From Sorangium cellulosum (GTDB lineage Bacteria; Myxococcota_A; Polyangia; Polyangiales; Polyangiaceae): a DNA stretch of 64,000 bases. Shown here piece after piece: positions 8,191-17,300 of the stretch. Under the pieces are notes generated by a model, which had not been told where the DNA came from, made no database searches, and saw only the letters and a program-made list of their open reading frames with translations. The first letter of the stretch is position 1; each line of letters begins with the position of its first letter. Both the position numbers and the translations under genes were made by a program. The stretch spans positions 12,701,501-12,765,500 of the forward strand of contig NZ_CP012673.1 in the NCBI RefSeq assembly GCF_002950945.1, in the 5' to 3' direction.

Positions 8191-9504
8191 ATGGGCCCGA
8201 GCGCGGCGTACAGGGTGGAGGGGCTTTGCGACGACGGCTCGCCGGCGTCGAGCGGCGTGGAGGGGCGCAGGCGCGCGCAGCTGAGCCTGTGCAGCGCCCC
8301 GACGATGCCGTTCAGCTCACAGGCCGACAGCGTGGCGGAGGAGCTCCCGGAGTCGAAGCCGTGGTGCGTCGACCACGGCGACTGGCTCGAGGCGATGAGC
8401 ACGGTCGCGCTGTGGCGCGCGCTCGAGGCGGGGGCGCTCCCCCACGCCACGCGCGTATGGCGCGAGGGCCTCGAGTGCTGGACGCCCGCCGGCGAGGTGA
8501 AGGCGCTCGGCTGGACCCTCTCGCAGCCGCCGCCGGCCGGCGAGGTCTGCGCGGTCTCCGCGGCGGGCGAGGGGGTCGAGTCCACGGGTCCGCTCAGCTT
8601 CGCGCTGACGCCCGACGACCTCAGGACCGTCGCGCCCCGTCCTTCGCTGAGCGCCCCTGCGTCGAGCGACGACGGGCGCGCGGAGGCCTTCACGCTCGGC
8701 CGGTTCCCGCTGGCCGAGGTGGCGGCGCAGCACGAGACGCCCTCGCCGCCGATCTCCATCGAGATCCCGGCGTCTTTCCCGGCCGTCCCCTCGTGCGGTC
8801 CGGACACGCTCCCGAGCGCCGGGGCCGCGAGGCCGGGCGCGCTCAAGCCGCGGCCCGGGCCGGCGCGCGACGGGCGCGCCGCGGACCGGGCGCCGCGCGG
8901 GCGTGCGTCCGGCATCTGGTCGACAATCGCGCGGCGCGCCCGCGCGCACCGGAGCTCGGTCTCGCTCGCCGCGGGCAGCGCGGCCCTGGTGCTCGCGCTC
9001 GGTCTTTCGGCGCTGAGCGCGCTCGCCCCGACAGGCCCCAGGACCGCCGGCGCAGCGGCCACGCCGGCGGCGCACGCCGGCATCGCCCGGGGCGTCGCTG
9101 CCGCCGCCGCCCACGTCGGTCGCCCCGAGGTCCCGGAGCTCGCCAGGCCGGCGGCCGCCGCGGCTCAGGCCCACGACACCGCCGCGGCTCAGGCCCACGA
9201 CACCGCCGCGGCTCAGGCCCACGACACCGCCGCGGCTCAGGCCCACGACACCGCCGCGGCTCAGGCCCATGACACCGCCGCGGCCTCGGTCTGGGGCACC
9301 GCCGCGGCCGCGGCGCCGCTGTCGCGCGCCGGGAAGGCCCCGGCGCCCGCCGTGAAGCTGGCGCCTGCGGGCCGCCGCGAGCGCGGGCAGTTCCGCCTGC
9401 GGCGAGGTCGTTCCGAGGCGGACACCACGCGCGGGATCAGCCATCCCGGCCGCGGTCGCGGCTCGTCGATCGGGACGGGTGCCATCCTGCGCGACTCGCG
9501 CTAA
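8191..9504 (+). CDS. GYF_2-like domain protein with one membrane segment and AQAHDTAA repeats
   Basis: The 437-residue protein has an N-terminal GYF_2-type (DUF4339-like) domain: WCVDHGDWLEAMSTVALWRAL followed by HATRVWREGLECWTPAGEV, matching the family pattern W..dgq..GP.s..eL and t.vW.eGm..W.pa. A low-complexity linker and a single membrane span (about residues 252-275, SLAAGSAALVLALGLSAL) follow. The C-terminal region carries five perfect AQAHDTAA octads and then Arg-rich sequence. ATG 8191 follows ggagaag (8182-8188); ATG 8305 lacks a ribosome site. The topology suggests a cytoplasmic sensing or docking domain and a periplasmic tail. The function is unknown; GYF_2 domains often sit in membrane proteins of myxobacteria. 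Confidence 0.65.
   Translation: MGPSAAYRVEGLCDDGSPASSGVEGRRRAQLSLCSAPTMPFSSQADSVAEELPESKPWCVDHGDWLEAMSTVALWRALEAGALPHATRVWREGLECWTPAGEVKALGWTLSQPPPAGEVCAVSAAGEGVESTGPLSFALTPDDLRTVAPRPSLSAPASSDDGRAEAFTLGRFPLAEVAAQHETPSPPISIEIPASFPAVPSCGPDTLPSAGAARPGALKPRPGPARDGRAADRAPRGRASGIWSTIARRARAHRSSVSLAAGSAALVLALGLSALSALAPTGPRTAGAAATPAAHAGIARGVAAAAAHVGRPEVPELARPAAAAAQAHDTAAAQAHDTAAAQAHDTAAAQAHDTAAAQAHDTAAASVWGTAAAAAPLSRAGKAPAPAVKLAPAGRRERGQFRLRRGRSEADTTRGISHPGRGRGSSIGTGAILRDSR
9163..9282 (+). repeat. 24-nt tandem repeat, five copies
   Basis: Five head-to-tail units start at 9163, 9187, 9211, 9235 and 9259. They are identical except for one silent change in the last (cac to cat) and each encodes AQAHDTAA (read from the preceding Ala). 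The near-identity points to recent expansion. Confidence 0.9.
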
Positions 9505-9543
9505 GGTGCGCGCCGCGCGGGGTCAGCTCCGATCCCGCGGCAC

Positions 9544-9614
9544 TCCGGCGTCGTTCAAGGGCAGGACGGGGGACTTTGAATCCCCTAATCGTGGTTCGAA
9601 TCCACGCGCCGGAA
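9544..9614 (+). tRNA. tRNA-Gln (anticodon UUG)
   Basis: A complete 71-nt cloverleaf can be folded. The acceptor is tccggcg (9544-9550) with cgccgga (9607-9613) and discriminator A9614. The D stem is gttc/ggac with one G-T pair, and the D loop is aagggca. The anticodon stem is gggga/tcccc with loop ctttgaa (anticodon TTG). The variable loop is taat, and the T arm is cgtgg-ttcgaat-ccacg. The CCA end is not encoded (cct follows). It lies between two protein genes with no neighbouring tRNA. Confidence 0.95.
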
Positions 9615-9849
9615 CCTGTCGAGCGCCCGCGCTCTCCAAGGGGGATCGTGGCGGCCGATCCTCGTCATCATCCGTCCGGCGCGAGGCGCGCCCCCGCTGT
9701 CCGCGCCGGCCCCGAGCGCGCCCGGCGCGTCGGCCTGCTCGCTATTGTCTGGCGCGCCCGCGCCGGGGTTGTTTACCGTGGTCTCACCGAGGGCTCCGCC
9801 CCTGCCGCGCGGCGGGCGCGAGCCCCTGGATCCTGGAGGACCGGACGGC

Positions 9850-10608
9850 GTGGCGAGCGATGAAGGAGACCGCGAACGCGGAGCTCCGACCCCTGGTGAA
9901 GCGGCCCGCGTGCGCGGTTCTCCGGCCGCTGTAGAAGCGACCCGCGGCCGCGGCGCGCCGCCCCGCGCCGACGTGGACCCCGCGCGCGACGCCGCCCTGC
10001 ACCTCGACGCGAGCGAGGCGCAGTTCATCGCGCGGCTCGTCGCGCGCGACGAGGCCGCGTTCAACGAGCTCGTGGTCATGTACGAGCGCCGCGTCTTCGC
10101 CCTCGTCTACCGCATGCTCGGCCGGCGTGACGAGGCCGAGGACCTGTCCCAGGAAGTCTTCGTGCAGGTCTTCAAGGCGATCGACCATTTCCGCGGCGAG
10201 TCGAAGCTCTCGACCTGGATCTACCGCATCGCCGTGAACCTCTGTAAGAACCGGACGAAGTACCTCTCGCGGCGGCACGCTGGCGCCCAGGACGACATCG
10301 ACGCGATGGCCGAGCGGGTCCCGCTGTCGGCCGCCAAGGGCGTGAGCGTCGGCGACGTGAGCCGCCCCGACGAGCTCGTGGAGGGCATGCAGCTCGAGGC
10401 CGTCGTGAAGCACGCCATCGGGCAGCTCGATCCCGAGTTCCGCGAGGCGCTCATCCTGCGGGACGTCGAGGACATGTCCTACGAGGAGATCGCCTCGATC
10501 ACGGGGCTGCCGGACGGGACGGTGAAGAGCCGGATCCACCGCGCGCGCGGGCAGCTCCGCGCGCTGGTCGAGAAGGTGATGGGGGAGAAGGTGAGAGGCG
10601 GGAAATGA
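9850..10608 (+). CDS. ECF-type RNA polymerase sigma factor (RpoE-like)
   Basis: This 252-residue sigma-70-family factor has region 2 (FNELVVMYERRVFALVYRML, then DEAEDLSQEVFVQVFKAIDHF) and region 4 (LRDVEDMSYEEIASITGLP, then GTVKSRIHRARGQLRALVEK), separated by a short linker. There is no region 1.1 or 3, as in ECF factors. GTG 9850 is chosen because ggagga (9835-9840) lies 9 nt upstream; an earlier TTG at 9745 would add an unconserved Pro/Gly-rich arm. The ATGA overlap with a small membrane protein suggests a sigma/regulator pair responding to an envelope signal. The exact ECF group was not determined. Confidence 0.9.
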   Translation: MASDEGDRERGAPTPGEAARVRGSPAAVEATRGRGAPPRADVDPARDAALHLDASEAQFIARLVARDEAAFNELVVMYERRVFALVYRMLGRRDEAEDLSQEVFVQVFKAIDHFRGESKLSTWIYRIAVNLCKNRTKYLSRRHAGAQDDIDAMAERVPLSAAKGVSVGDVSRPDELVEGMQLEAVVKHAIGQLDPEFREALILRDVEDMSYEEIASITGLPDGTVKSRIHRARGQLRALVEKVMGEKVRGGK

Positions 10609-11051
10609 GCGGAGCGGATGACCCCAGGCGCACGGGGCAGGCCGAGGAGCCGGCCGCTCCCGGCGTGGAGAGCGGCAGCCGCCCCACGCCCCCGACGGCG
10701 CGCGCGGCGCGAGAGGCTGAAGACGACGCGCCGCCGCCGCCCGCGGCGTCGCCCGACCTGCCCGACGACGGCGATCTCCCCGACGACGGCGATCTGCCGC
10801 TCGTCGACGAGGTCGACCTCCGCGAGCTGCTCCGCGGCGCCATGCGCCCGCCCCCCGCGTCCCCGCCGAGCCTGCTCCGCGGCGTGCAGCGCCGGATCCG
10901 CACGCGCTCGCGCGGCAAGTTCTACGGCGACGGCTGGAGCACCGCGCGCTCGCCGCGCTCCACGTACCTGATGACGAGCCTGTTCATGCTCGCCCTCATC
11001 GCCTTCGTCTTCCTAGTGCTCGTCCCCTGGAGCGGCACCACGCTCCCCTGA
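10605..11051 (+). CDS. Small single-span membrane protein, candidate anti-sigma partner
   Basis: The 148-residue protein has an acidic, Pro-rich N-terminal half with a short duplicated DLPDDGDLPDDGDLP. A predicted helix (VDLRELLRGAMRP) and a basic stretch (RGVQRRIRTRSRG) come before one C-terminal membrane span (about residues 120-143, TYLMTSLFMLALIAFVFLVL). It is translationally coupled to the sigma factor gene. The position suggests an anti-sigma or sigma-regulating role, but the HxxxCxxC zinc motif of ZAS-type anti-sigmas is absent, so this rests on context only. The periplasmic tail is just a few residues, so any envelope sensing would need a partner. Confidence 0.65.
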   Translation: MSGADDPRRTGQAEEPAAPGVESGSRPTPPTARAAREAEDDAPPPPAASPDLPDDGDLPDDGDLPLVDEVDLRELLRGAMRPPPASPPSLLRGVQRRIRTRSRGKFYGDGWSTARSPRSTYLMTSLFMLALIAFVFLVLVPWSGTTLP

Positions 11052-11106
11052 GCGGCGTTCCCCCTCCGCACGGCCGTCACCGAGCGGCGGTCACCCGCAC
11101 AGGAGA

Positions 11107-11181
11107 CGGGCCCAGATCGACGTTTTCGGCGCGGAGGCGCACTCCTGTGCGCTGAGCACCGAAAACGTCGAGGTGGGCCCG
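11107..11181. terminator. Long intergenic hairpin between convergent genes
   Basis: The outer stem is cgggccca (11107-11114) with tgggcccg (11174-11181). After a 4x4 internal loop, gacgttttcgg (11119-11129) pairs with ccgaaaacgtc (11159-11169). Inside is another small stem (gcgca/tgcgc). The 75-nt structure lies between the sigma operon (plus) and the phosphatase (minus), so it probably stops transcription both ways. No U-tract follows on either strand. Confidence 0.7.
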
Positions 11182-11204
11182 TATCCGAAGCGGGTGCCCG
11201 CCGC

Positions 11205-11978
11205 TCACTGCGTCCAGCGGACGAGGACGCACGTCACGTTGTCGGGGCCGCCGTTCTCGTTGGCGCGCTCGATCAGCTTCGACGTCGCGACCTGGATGTC
11301 CTGGTTCTCCGACAGGATCTGCGCCATCTCGGAGTCGCTCACCGGGCCGGAGAGGCCGTCGGAGCAGAGGACGTAGAGGTCGTTCAGCTGCGGCACCTCG
11401 AAGCGCGTGTCGACCTTCACCGTGTCCTTCATGCCGAGCGCGCGGACGATCACGTTCTTGTGCGGGAAGTTCGCGATCTCCTCGGGCGTGAGCCGCTTCA
11501 TCTTGATGTAGTCGTTGAGGAGCGAGTGGTCCTCGGTGAGCATCTCCAGCTTGCCGTCGCGGAAGCGGTAGACCCGGCTGTCGCCGACGTGGGCGACGTA
11601 GACGCCGTCGTTCGCCGTGAAGATGCCGACGAACGTCGTCCCCATTCCCCGCTTCTTCGCCTCGCGCTGCGCCGTCTCGTAGATACGCAGGTTCGCGAGC
11701 TTGATGCCCGTGATCAGGCGGTTTTCCTCGTAGCCCTTCGACCTGTCCATCTTGTAGGGCCAGGTGCGCTCCGGGTCGTCCTGCGTCTGGGCGAAGAAGT
11801 CCTGCATCGCGTCCACAGCCATCTTCGACGCGACCTCGCCCGACGCGTGACCCCCCATCCCATCGGCGACCATGAAGAGGCCGTACTCCACCATGATGCC
11901 GAAGTTGTCCTCGTTGTGGTTGCGCTTGCGCCCGACGTTCGTCTCGCCGGCCACCTCGATTCGAAACGTTTGGGACAC
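11205..11978 (-). CDS. PP2C-family Ser/Thr protein phosphatase
   Basis: The 257-residue PppA/Stp-type phosphatase has all the metal-binding motifs: GRKRNHNEDNFG (motif 1), VADGMGGHASGE (motif 2), GTTFVGIF, VAHVGDSRVYRF, CSDGLSGPVSD and GGPDNVTCVLVRW. It is predicted to be cytoplasmic, with Mn/Mg-dependent dephosphorylation of Ser/Thr. It should oppose kinases such as the three Hanks-type kinases elsewhere in the window, although none is adjacent. The start is GTG at 11976-11978 with only a weak ribosome site (gggtgatcc). Its upstream region (11979-12159) contains an AT-rich cttataaaat, but no clear promoter pair was recognised. Confidence 0.92.
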   Translation of the reverse strand: MSQTFRIEVAGETNVGRKRNHNEDNFGIMVEYGLFMVADGMGGHASGEVASKMAVDAMQDFFAQTQDDPERTWPYKMDRSKGYEENRLITGIKLANLRIYETAQREAKKRGMGTTFVGIFTANDGVYVAHVGDSRVYRFRDGKLEMLTEDHSLLNDYIKMKRLTPEEIANFPHKNVIVRALGMKDTVKVDTRFEVPQLNDLYVLCSDGLSGPVSDSEMAQILSENQDIQVATSKLIERANENGGPDNVTCVLVRWTQ

Positions 11979-12159
11979 GGATCACCCGATCGAAGGCCCC
12001 GCGCGCGAGGCGCGGGGCAGAGGCTGATTGAACACCGCGAGCGCGCCGGATCGAGCCGCTCCAGCCCGATCCTGGAGGTTCGGCTGACGACGTGTCAACC
12101 CGATCGCGCTCGAGCGCCGAGCTTATAAAATCCCCGCGCCGGGCCGCATCATTTTTCGC

Positions 12160-13482
12160 TTACTTGCGGTATTCTTCGGTCGTCTTGGCGCCCGGGCCCG
12201 GCGGCGGGAGCTCGCCCGGGTGGGCGGCGGCCGGCTTCATGGCGCCGGCGGCCCTCGGATCCGGGGCGGCGCGGAGCTCTACCGTGACCTCGCGGTACTT
12301 GCCGCCGCTCAGCACGATCAGCGGGACCTTCTCGCCGATCGCGTGCGTGCGGATCGCGTCGGAGAGCGCCTCCGGGGAGGTGACCGGGACGCCGTTCACC
12401 GCGAGGATCATGTCGCTGCCCCCGCGATCGCCGCCCTTCAGGCGGGCCTGCTCCGCGGGGCTCTCGGGGTGGACCACCGTGACGCGGACCCCCTTGGCCA
12501 CCGGCGACGCCTCGCTGACCCCCTGGATCCCGAGCCACGCCGCCGGCTGGATCGCGTCCTTCGGGACGGCGCGGAGGAACGACCGGATGGCGGCGATCGG
12601 CGCTCCGAACGCGACCGGCGTGCACGGCTTGCCCTCGTTCGGGGCGCAGCCGCGGCCGAGCACCGCGACCACACGGCCGTCCTCGTCGATGATGGGCGCG
12701 CCCAGATCGAGCGGCGAGATGCGCGACCCGAGCTCGATCGCGTCGTCGAGCTGCCGGTCGTCGCCGCCGATCAGCGCGCGGTGCGACCGGAGCACGAGCG
12801 GGACGGCCGCGACCTTGCCGCGGGCCGCCGTGAAGGACCGGATCTGCGCGTCCGGGCGCACGGGATCGCGCGACGAGGCGGTGAGCCCCTCGGTCCACCG
12901 GCCGGTCTGCGGCACGAGCAGCGCGAGATCCCACACGCGGTCGTGGTGGCCGAGCTTCACCCGCGCGGTGGTCCCGTCGGGGAAGCGCACGGCGAGGTCG
13001 TTGCCCGCGCCGAGCGGCGAGAGCGCCGTGAGGATGCGCCCGTCGCCCGCGAGCACCGCGCCGAGGCCGAGGACCTGCCCGCCCCGCTCGATCACCGCCA
13101 CGCCGCGCGCGGCGCGCTCCTCGGGCGAGGGCTCCGCCTTGTCGGCCGGGCCGCGCTTCGCCTCCGCGGGGCCCGCCTTCCGGTCCTTGGAGCCGGCGTC
13201 CACCCGGGCGGGGGCCACCGCGGCGCCCTTCTTCTTGCGCGCCTTCGGGGCCGGCGGCGGGGCCTCGTCGTCGGATTCCTCGGCCTCCTCGGCCTGCTCG
13301 TCGTCCGGCGCGCCCTGGCCGAGCGCCGCGGGCGCGAACAGCGCGCCGGCCACGAGGGCGGCGAGCGCCGCGGCCAGGGACCGTCGCCATCGCTTCACAG
13401 GCGAGGTGTCAACGGGAGCGCTCGGCCCGACATCGCCGGGCGCGGCGGCCTTCAAGGAAACAGAGGGGCTTGTCTCGTTCAT
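12160..13482 (-). CDS. Secreted HtrA-like trypsin-fold/PDZ protein lacking catalytic His and Ser
   Basis: The 440-residue protein has an N-terminal signal or membrane segment (residues 31-56), a charged Lys/Glu/Pro linker (57-125), a degenerate trypsin-like domain (about 126-305) and a PDZ domain (312-403, WLGIQGVSEASPVAKGVRVT onward). Against DegP/HtrA the His motif TNNHV reads TALSPLG (152-158), and the Ser motif GNSGGP reads LDLGAP (258-263). Only the Asp in VWDLALL (Asp185) remains. It should therefore bind rather than cleave. ATG 13480-13482 is chosen because aggag lies 8 nt upstream; a longer open frame to 13656 has no such site. It is divergent from the second ECF sigma gene, so a link to envelope stress is plausible but inferred. 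Confidence 0.8.
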   Translation of the reverse strand: MNETSPSVSLKAAAPGDVGPSAPVDTSPVKRWRRSLAAALAALVAGALFAPAALGQGAPDDEQAEEAEESDDEAPPPAPKARKKKGAAVAPARVDAGSKDRKAGPAEAKRGPADKAEPSPEERAARGVAVIERGGQVLGLGAVLAGDGRILTALSPLGAGNDLAVRFPDGTTARVKLGHHDRVWDLALLVPQTGRWTEGLTASSRDPVRPDAQIRSFTAARGKVAAVPLVLRSHRALIGGDDRQLDDAIELGSRISPLDLGAPIIDEDGRVVAVLGRGCAPNEGKPCTPVAFGAPIAAIRSFLRAVPKDAIQPAAWLGIQGVSEASPVAKGVRVTVVHPESPAEQARLKGGDRGGSDMILAVNGVPVTSPEALSDAIRTHAIGEKVPLIVLSGGKYREVTVELRAAPDPRAAGAMKPAAAHPGELPPPGPGAKTTEEYRK

Positions 13483-13548
13483 AAGCGCGGCTCCTGAGGC
13501 GACTGCCGATTCTGCTGCGGCTGGGATCGTATTGCAAAAGGCAAAGGC

Positions 13549-13560
13549 CACGCCGGCGTG
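13549..13560. promoter_or_regulatory. Perfect 12-bp palindrome in a divergent promoter region
   Basis: cacgccggcgtg is its own reverse complement. It lies in the 174-nt gap between the divergent HtrA-like gene and the ECF sigma gene, 67 nt upstream of the latter's start. A dimeric regulator site is possible, but no -35/-10 pair could be assigned with confidence. Confidence 0.35.
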
Positions 13561-13656
13561 TACGGTGGGATCGACCACAGGATTCCGTCCGGGGGGCGCG
13601 GTGCGTGGGGCGTGGTCGAAGAGAAATCCGGTCACGAACCGGGGGGACGAGGGCAC

Positions 13657-14310
13657 ATGGCTGGCGATGAGGCAGCGATGGCAGCGGGGTTAGCGCTCGT
13701 GGGGGCGGGGGACGACGCGCGGACTAAGGACGACGCGCGGACTAAGGACGACGCGCGGACGGAGGGCGACGCGCGGGCCGACGAGGCGCGGGCGATCGAG
13801 GGGTTGATCGGGGCAGGCGACTTCCGGGAGGCGCTGTCGCGCTGCGCGCGGGCCTACGCCGTGCCGCTGGGCCGGCTGTGCATGGCGTTCACCGGGTCGC
13901 AGGCGGAGAGCGAGGAGCTGGTGCAGGAGACGCTGCTCGCGGCGCTCGACGCGTTCCCCCAGTACCGCGCCGAGGGGAGCGTGCGGGCCTGGCTCTTCGG
14001 GATCGCCCGGCGCCTCTGCGGGCGGCACACGGAGCTCAAGGCGCGGCGGGAGGCGCGGCTGCGCCTCGTGCACGACACGCGGCCGCGGCCGGACGCGAGC
14101 GAGCTCGCGGTGGAGCGCGAGCGGGCCGAGCGCGCCCGCGCCGCGCTGGCGAAGCTGAAGCCGAGCGAGCGCGAGGCGGTGGTGCTGCGCTTCGAGGCGG
14201 GGCTCTCCTTCAAGGAGGTGTCCATCGCGTGCGGGATCGACGAGGCGGCGGCGCGGAAGCGGGTGAGCCGCGCGCTGGTCCGGCTCAGGGCCGAGCTGGG
14301 CGAGGAGTGA
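13657..14310 (+). CDS. ECF-type RNA polymerase sigma factor
   Basis: The 217-residue protein has an N-terminal extension built on three 18-nt repeats (about DDARTK), then sigma region 2 (LCMAFTGSQAESEELVQETL, LAALDAFPQYRAEGSVRAWL) and region 4 (LKPSEREAVVLRFEAGLSFK, EVSIACGIDEAAARKRVSRA). ATG 13657 follows a purine-rich ggggggacgaggg (13641-13653). An upstream ATG/GTG would add a poorly conserved arm. The next gene starts 5 nt after the stop and encodes a zinc-finger anti-sigma fused to VIT/vWA domains, so this is a sigma/anti-sigma pair. The acidic repeated N-terminus is unusual for an ECF factor and may vary in length between strains. Confidence 0.88.
   Translation: MAGDEAAMAAGLALVGAGDDARTKDDARTKDDARTEGDARADEARAIEGLIGAGDFREALSRCARAYAVPLGRLCMAFTGSQAESEELVQETLLAALDAFPQYRAEGSVRAWLFGIARRLCGRHTELKARREARLRLVHDTRPRPDASELAVERERAERARAALAKLKPSEREAVVLRFEAGLSFKEVSIACGIDEAAARKRVSRALVRLRAELGEE
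13711..13764 (+). repeat. 18-nt tandem repeat, three copies
   Basis: Units at 13711-13728 and 13729-13746 are identical (gacgacgcgcggactaag) and the third (13747-13764) differs near its end. They encode DDARTK/DDARTE in the sigma factor's N-terminal extension. Confidence 0.85.
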
Positions 14311-14315
14311 GGGCG

Positions 14316-17300
14316 ATGAGCACGACAGGAACGGGGACGGTTGGGCTCTGCGGCGAGGTCGAGGAGCAGATCGCGGAGGTGCTCGACGGGACGGCGAGGG
14401 CGTCGCTGTACGAGCACATCGCCGGCTGCGATGTGTGCCGCGACCTGCGGCACGAGGCGGCGAGGGCCGCGGAGGTCGCGGCGGCGGCGGGCGCGGACTT
14501 CCGGCCGGCAAGCGACTTCGCCGACGCGCTGCTCCGGCGGCTCGAGGCGGCGCGCCCCGCGGAGGGCGCGACGAGCGGCGCTGTCCTGAAGGTGGTGGAG
14601 GGGCGGTCCGACATCGCCGAAGGGCGGTCCGACATCGCCGAAGGGCGGTCCGACATCGCCGAAGGGCGGTCCGACATCGCCGAAGGGCGGTCCGACATCG
14701 CCGAAGGGCGGTCCGACATCGCCGAAGGGCGGTCCGACATCGCCGAGGGGCGGTCCGACATCGCCGAGGGGCGCTCCCACGCGGCCGAGGGGCGCTCCCA
14801 CGCGGCCGAGCGGCAATCCGCCGCGGCCGACGCGCGCACCGGCGGGCCGCGCTCCACGATCGCAGAGCGGACCGCACCCGCGCCGGCACCTCGCCGCGCG
14901 CGCGGCCTGGCCTTCGGGCGGCGCTCCGTGTTCGCCGCCGCCGCCGTCGCAGCGGCGGCGGCGGCCGGCGTCGGCCTGCTGCGCGGCGGCAAGGAGACGC
15001 CGGCCGTCGCGACGGCCACCGGATCGCCCTGGTCCGGCACGGTCGCCTCGGTGGCCCGCGCCTCGTCCGACAAGTCGGGCGGCCTCGAGGCGTGCGACGC
15101 CGCGGGCGCCTGCGCGCCGCTCGCCTCGGGCGCCGCGCTCCCCGAGCGCGCCACCCTGCGCACCGACGCGCGCACGCGCGCGCACGTGACGCTCAAGGAC
15201 GGCTCCGCCCTCGCGCTCGATCGCGGCTCCCGCGTGTGGATCGGCGCCGGCGCGGCGCGCGAGGCGCGCGTCGAGGCGGGCGCCGTCGTGCTCGAGGTCA
15301 CCCCCGCCCCCGGCGCTCCGCCCGCGCGCATCGAGGTGCCGCACGGCACGGTCGAGGTGCTCGGGACCAAGCTCGCGATCACGGCGAGCCCGGAGCGCGC
15401 CTCGGTCGAGGTCGCGCGCGGCGCCGTGCGCGTCACCGGCGATCAGGGCGAGCCCGTCGAGGTGCGCGCCGGCGAGGAGGCGACCCTCGCGAAGGGCGCC
15501 GCGCCGAAGGTGGCGAGCGCCGCGCGCTTCGCCGACACGCTCGCGTGGAGCGAAGAGGCCGCCGAGGAGGCCGGCGCCCCGGCGCTCCGCGGCCTCGGCG
15601 AGCTCAGGGCGCGCAAGCCGGGCAGCACCCAGGAGAAGGAGCGGGCCGTGCGGCTCGCGAAGCACGCGGTCAAGGTGCGCATCGTCGACGTCGTCGCGAG
15701 GACGGAGATCGACGAGACCTTCGCCAACGACACCGACGAGGAGCTCGAGGGCATCTTCCGCTTCCCGCTCCCGCCCGGCGCGCAGATCGAGCGGCTCGCG
15801 CTCGAGGTGAACGGCGAGCTCATGGAGGGCGCGTTCGTCGACCGCGATCGCGGGGCCGCGATCTGGCGCGGCGTCATCCAGAACGCCGCCCCCAAGGCGC
15901 CCAAGCCGCGCGAGGAGATCATCTGGGTGCCCGGTCCGTGGCGCGATCCCGCGCTGCTCGAGTGGCAGCGCGGCGGGCGGTTCGAGCTCCGCATCTTCCC
16001 CATACCGAAGCGCGGCTCGCGCCGCGTCGTGCTCACCTACACGCAGCTCGTCGAGCAGGCGGGAGGCGTCCGGCGCTTCACCTACCCGCTCGCGCACGAC
16101 GAGAGCGGCACGACCGCGATCGGCGACTTCTCGCTCGATCTCCAGGTGCTCGGCCACGACCGCACGTTCGGCGTGCAGACGCGCGGCTACGAGCTCGCGC
16201 CGGCGCCCGCGGACGGCGCGGCCGACCGGCGCACGATGCAGGCGCAGGGCTTCACGCCGGCCGGCGACCTCACCGTCGAGTACGCGCTCCCCGATCGCGA
16301 TCGGCCGGTCACCGCGTGGGCCTACACGATGACCCCCGCCGCCGCGACCGAGCCGCCGAAGCCCGCCGCCGCGACCGAGCCGCCGAAGCCCGCCGCGAAG
16401 ACAGCCGCGCGCGGCGCGCAGGCGAGCGCCGGCGCGGCGCAGGACGCGGAGCTCGCCGCGGCGCGCGCCGTCGCGAGCGACACGTCGCCCTATGTCGCGA
16501 TCGCGATCCGGCCCAGGCTCCCTCGCTGGGAGGAGGCGAGGTCGCGCCTCCACGCGATCGTCGTCGACTCGAGCCGGTCCATGGTCGGCGAGCGCTTCGC
16601 CCGCGCGACGCGGCTCGCCGCGTCGATCGTCCGCGAGATGGACCGGCGCGACGAGGTCGTCGTGCTCGCGTGCGACACCCTCTGCCGCACGCTGGACGGC
16701 AGCGGCGACGGCGGCGGCGCCGCGCGGCCCATGGCGCCCGGCGCCGCGTCGGCCGACGAGGTCGAGCGCTTCCTCGGCCGCATCGAGCCCGACGGCGGCA
16801 GCGACCTCGCCGCGTCGATGATCGCCGCGCGCGCGGCCGCGGGCCCGCTCGGCGGCAAGGAGCTGCGGATCATCTACCTCGGCGACGGCACGCCCTCGGT
16901 CGGGCCGACGCGCCCCGCGCACCTCGAGGCCGCGGTGCGCGGCGCCGTCCCCGCGGACGACGCCGCCGTGGTCGCGGTGGCGCTCGGGAGCGACGCGGAC
17001 ACGACGTCGCTCCGGGCGCTCGCGCGGGGCGGCGGCGGGGTGATGGTCCCCTACGTGCCCGGCCAGACGCTCGCGAGCGCGGCGCAGTCCGCCCTCGGCG
17101 CGGCGTACGGCCTCGTGCTGCGCGATCCGGAGATCGAGCTGCCGCCCGGCCTCACCCAGGTCACGCCCGCGCGGCTCGACCCGATCCGGGCGGGCGGCGA
17201 GGCGTTCGTGGTGGCGCGGATGAGCTCCGGCGCCGACGTGACCGGCGCCATCCGCCTCCGCGGCCGCGTCTCGGGCGAGCGCTTCGAGCAGACGTACCCG

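Noticed and set aside
14598..14828. Regular 21-nt repeats as a possible CRISPR array
   Set aside because: Units are adjacent without spacers and keep a coding frame (EGRSDIA); no cas genes are present.
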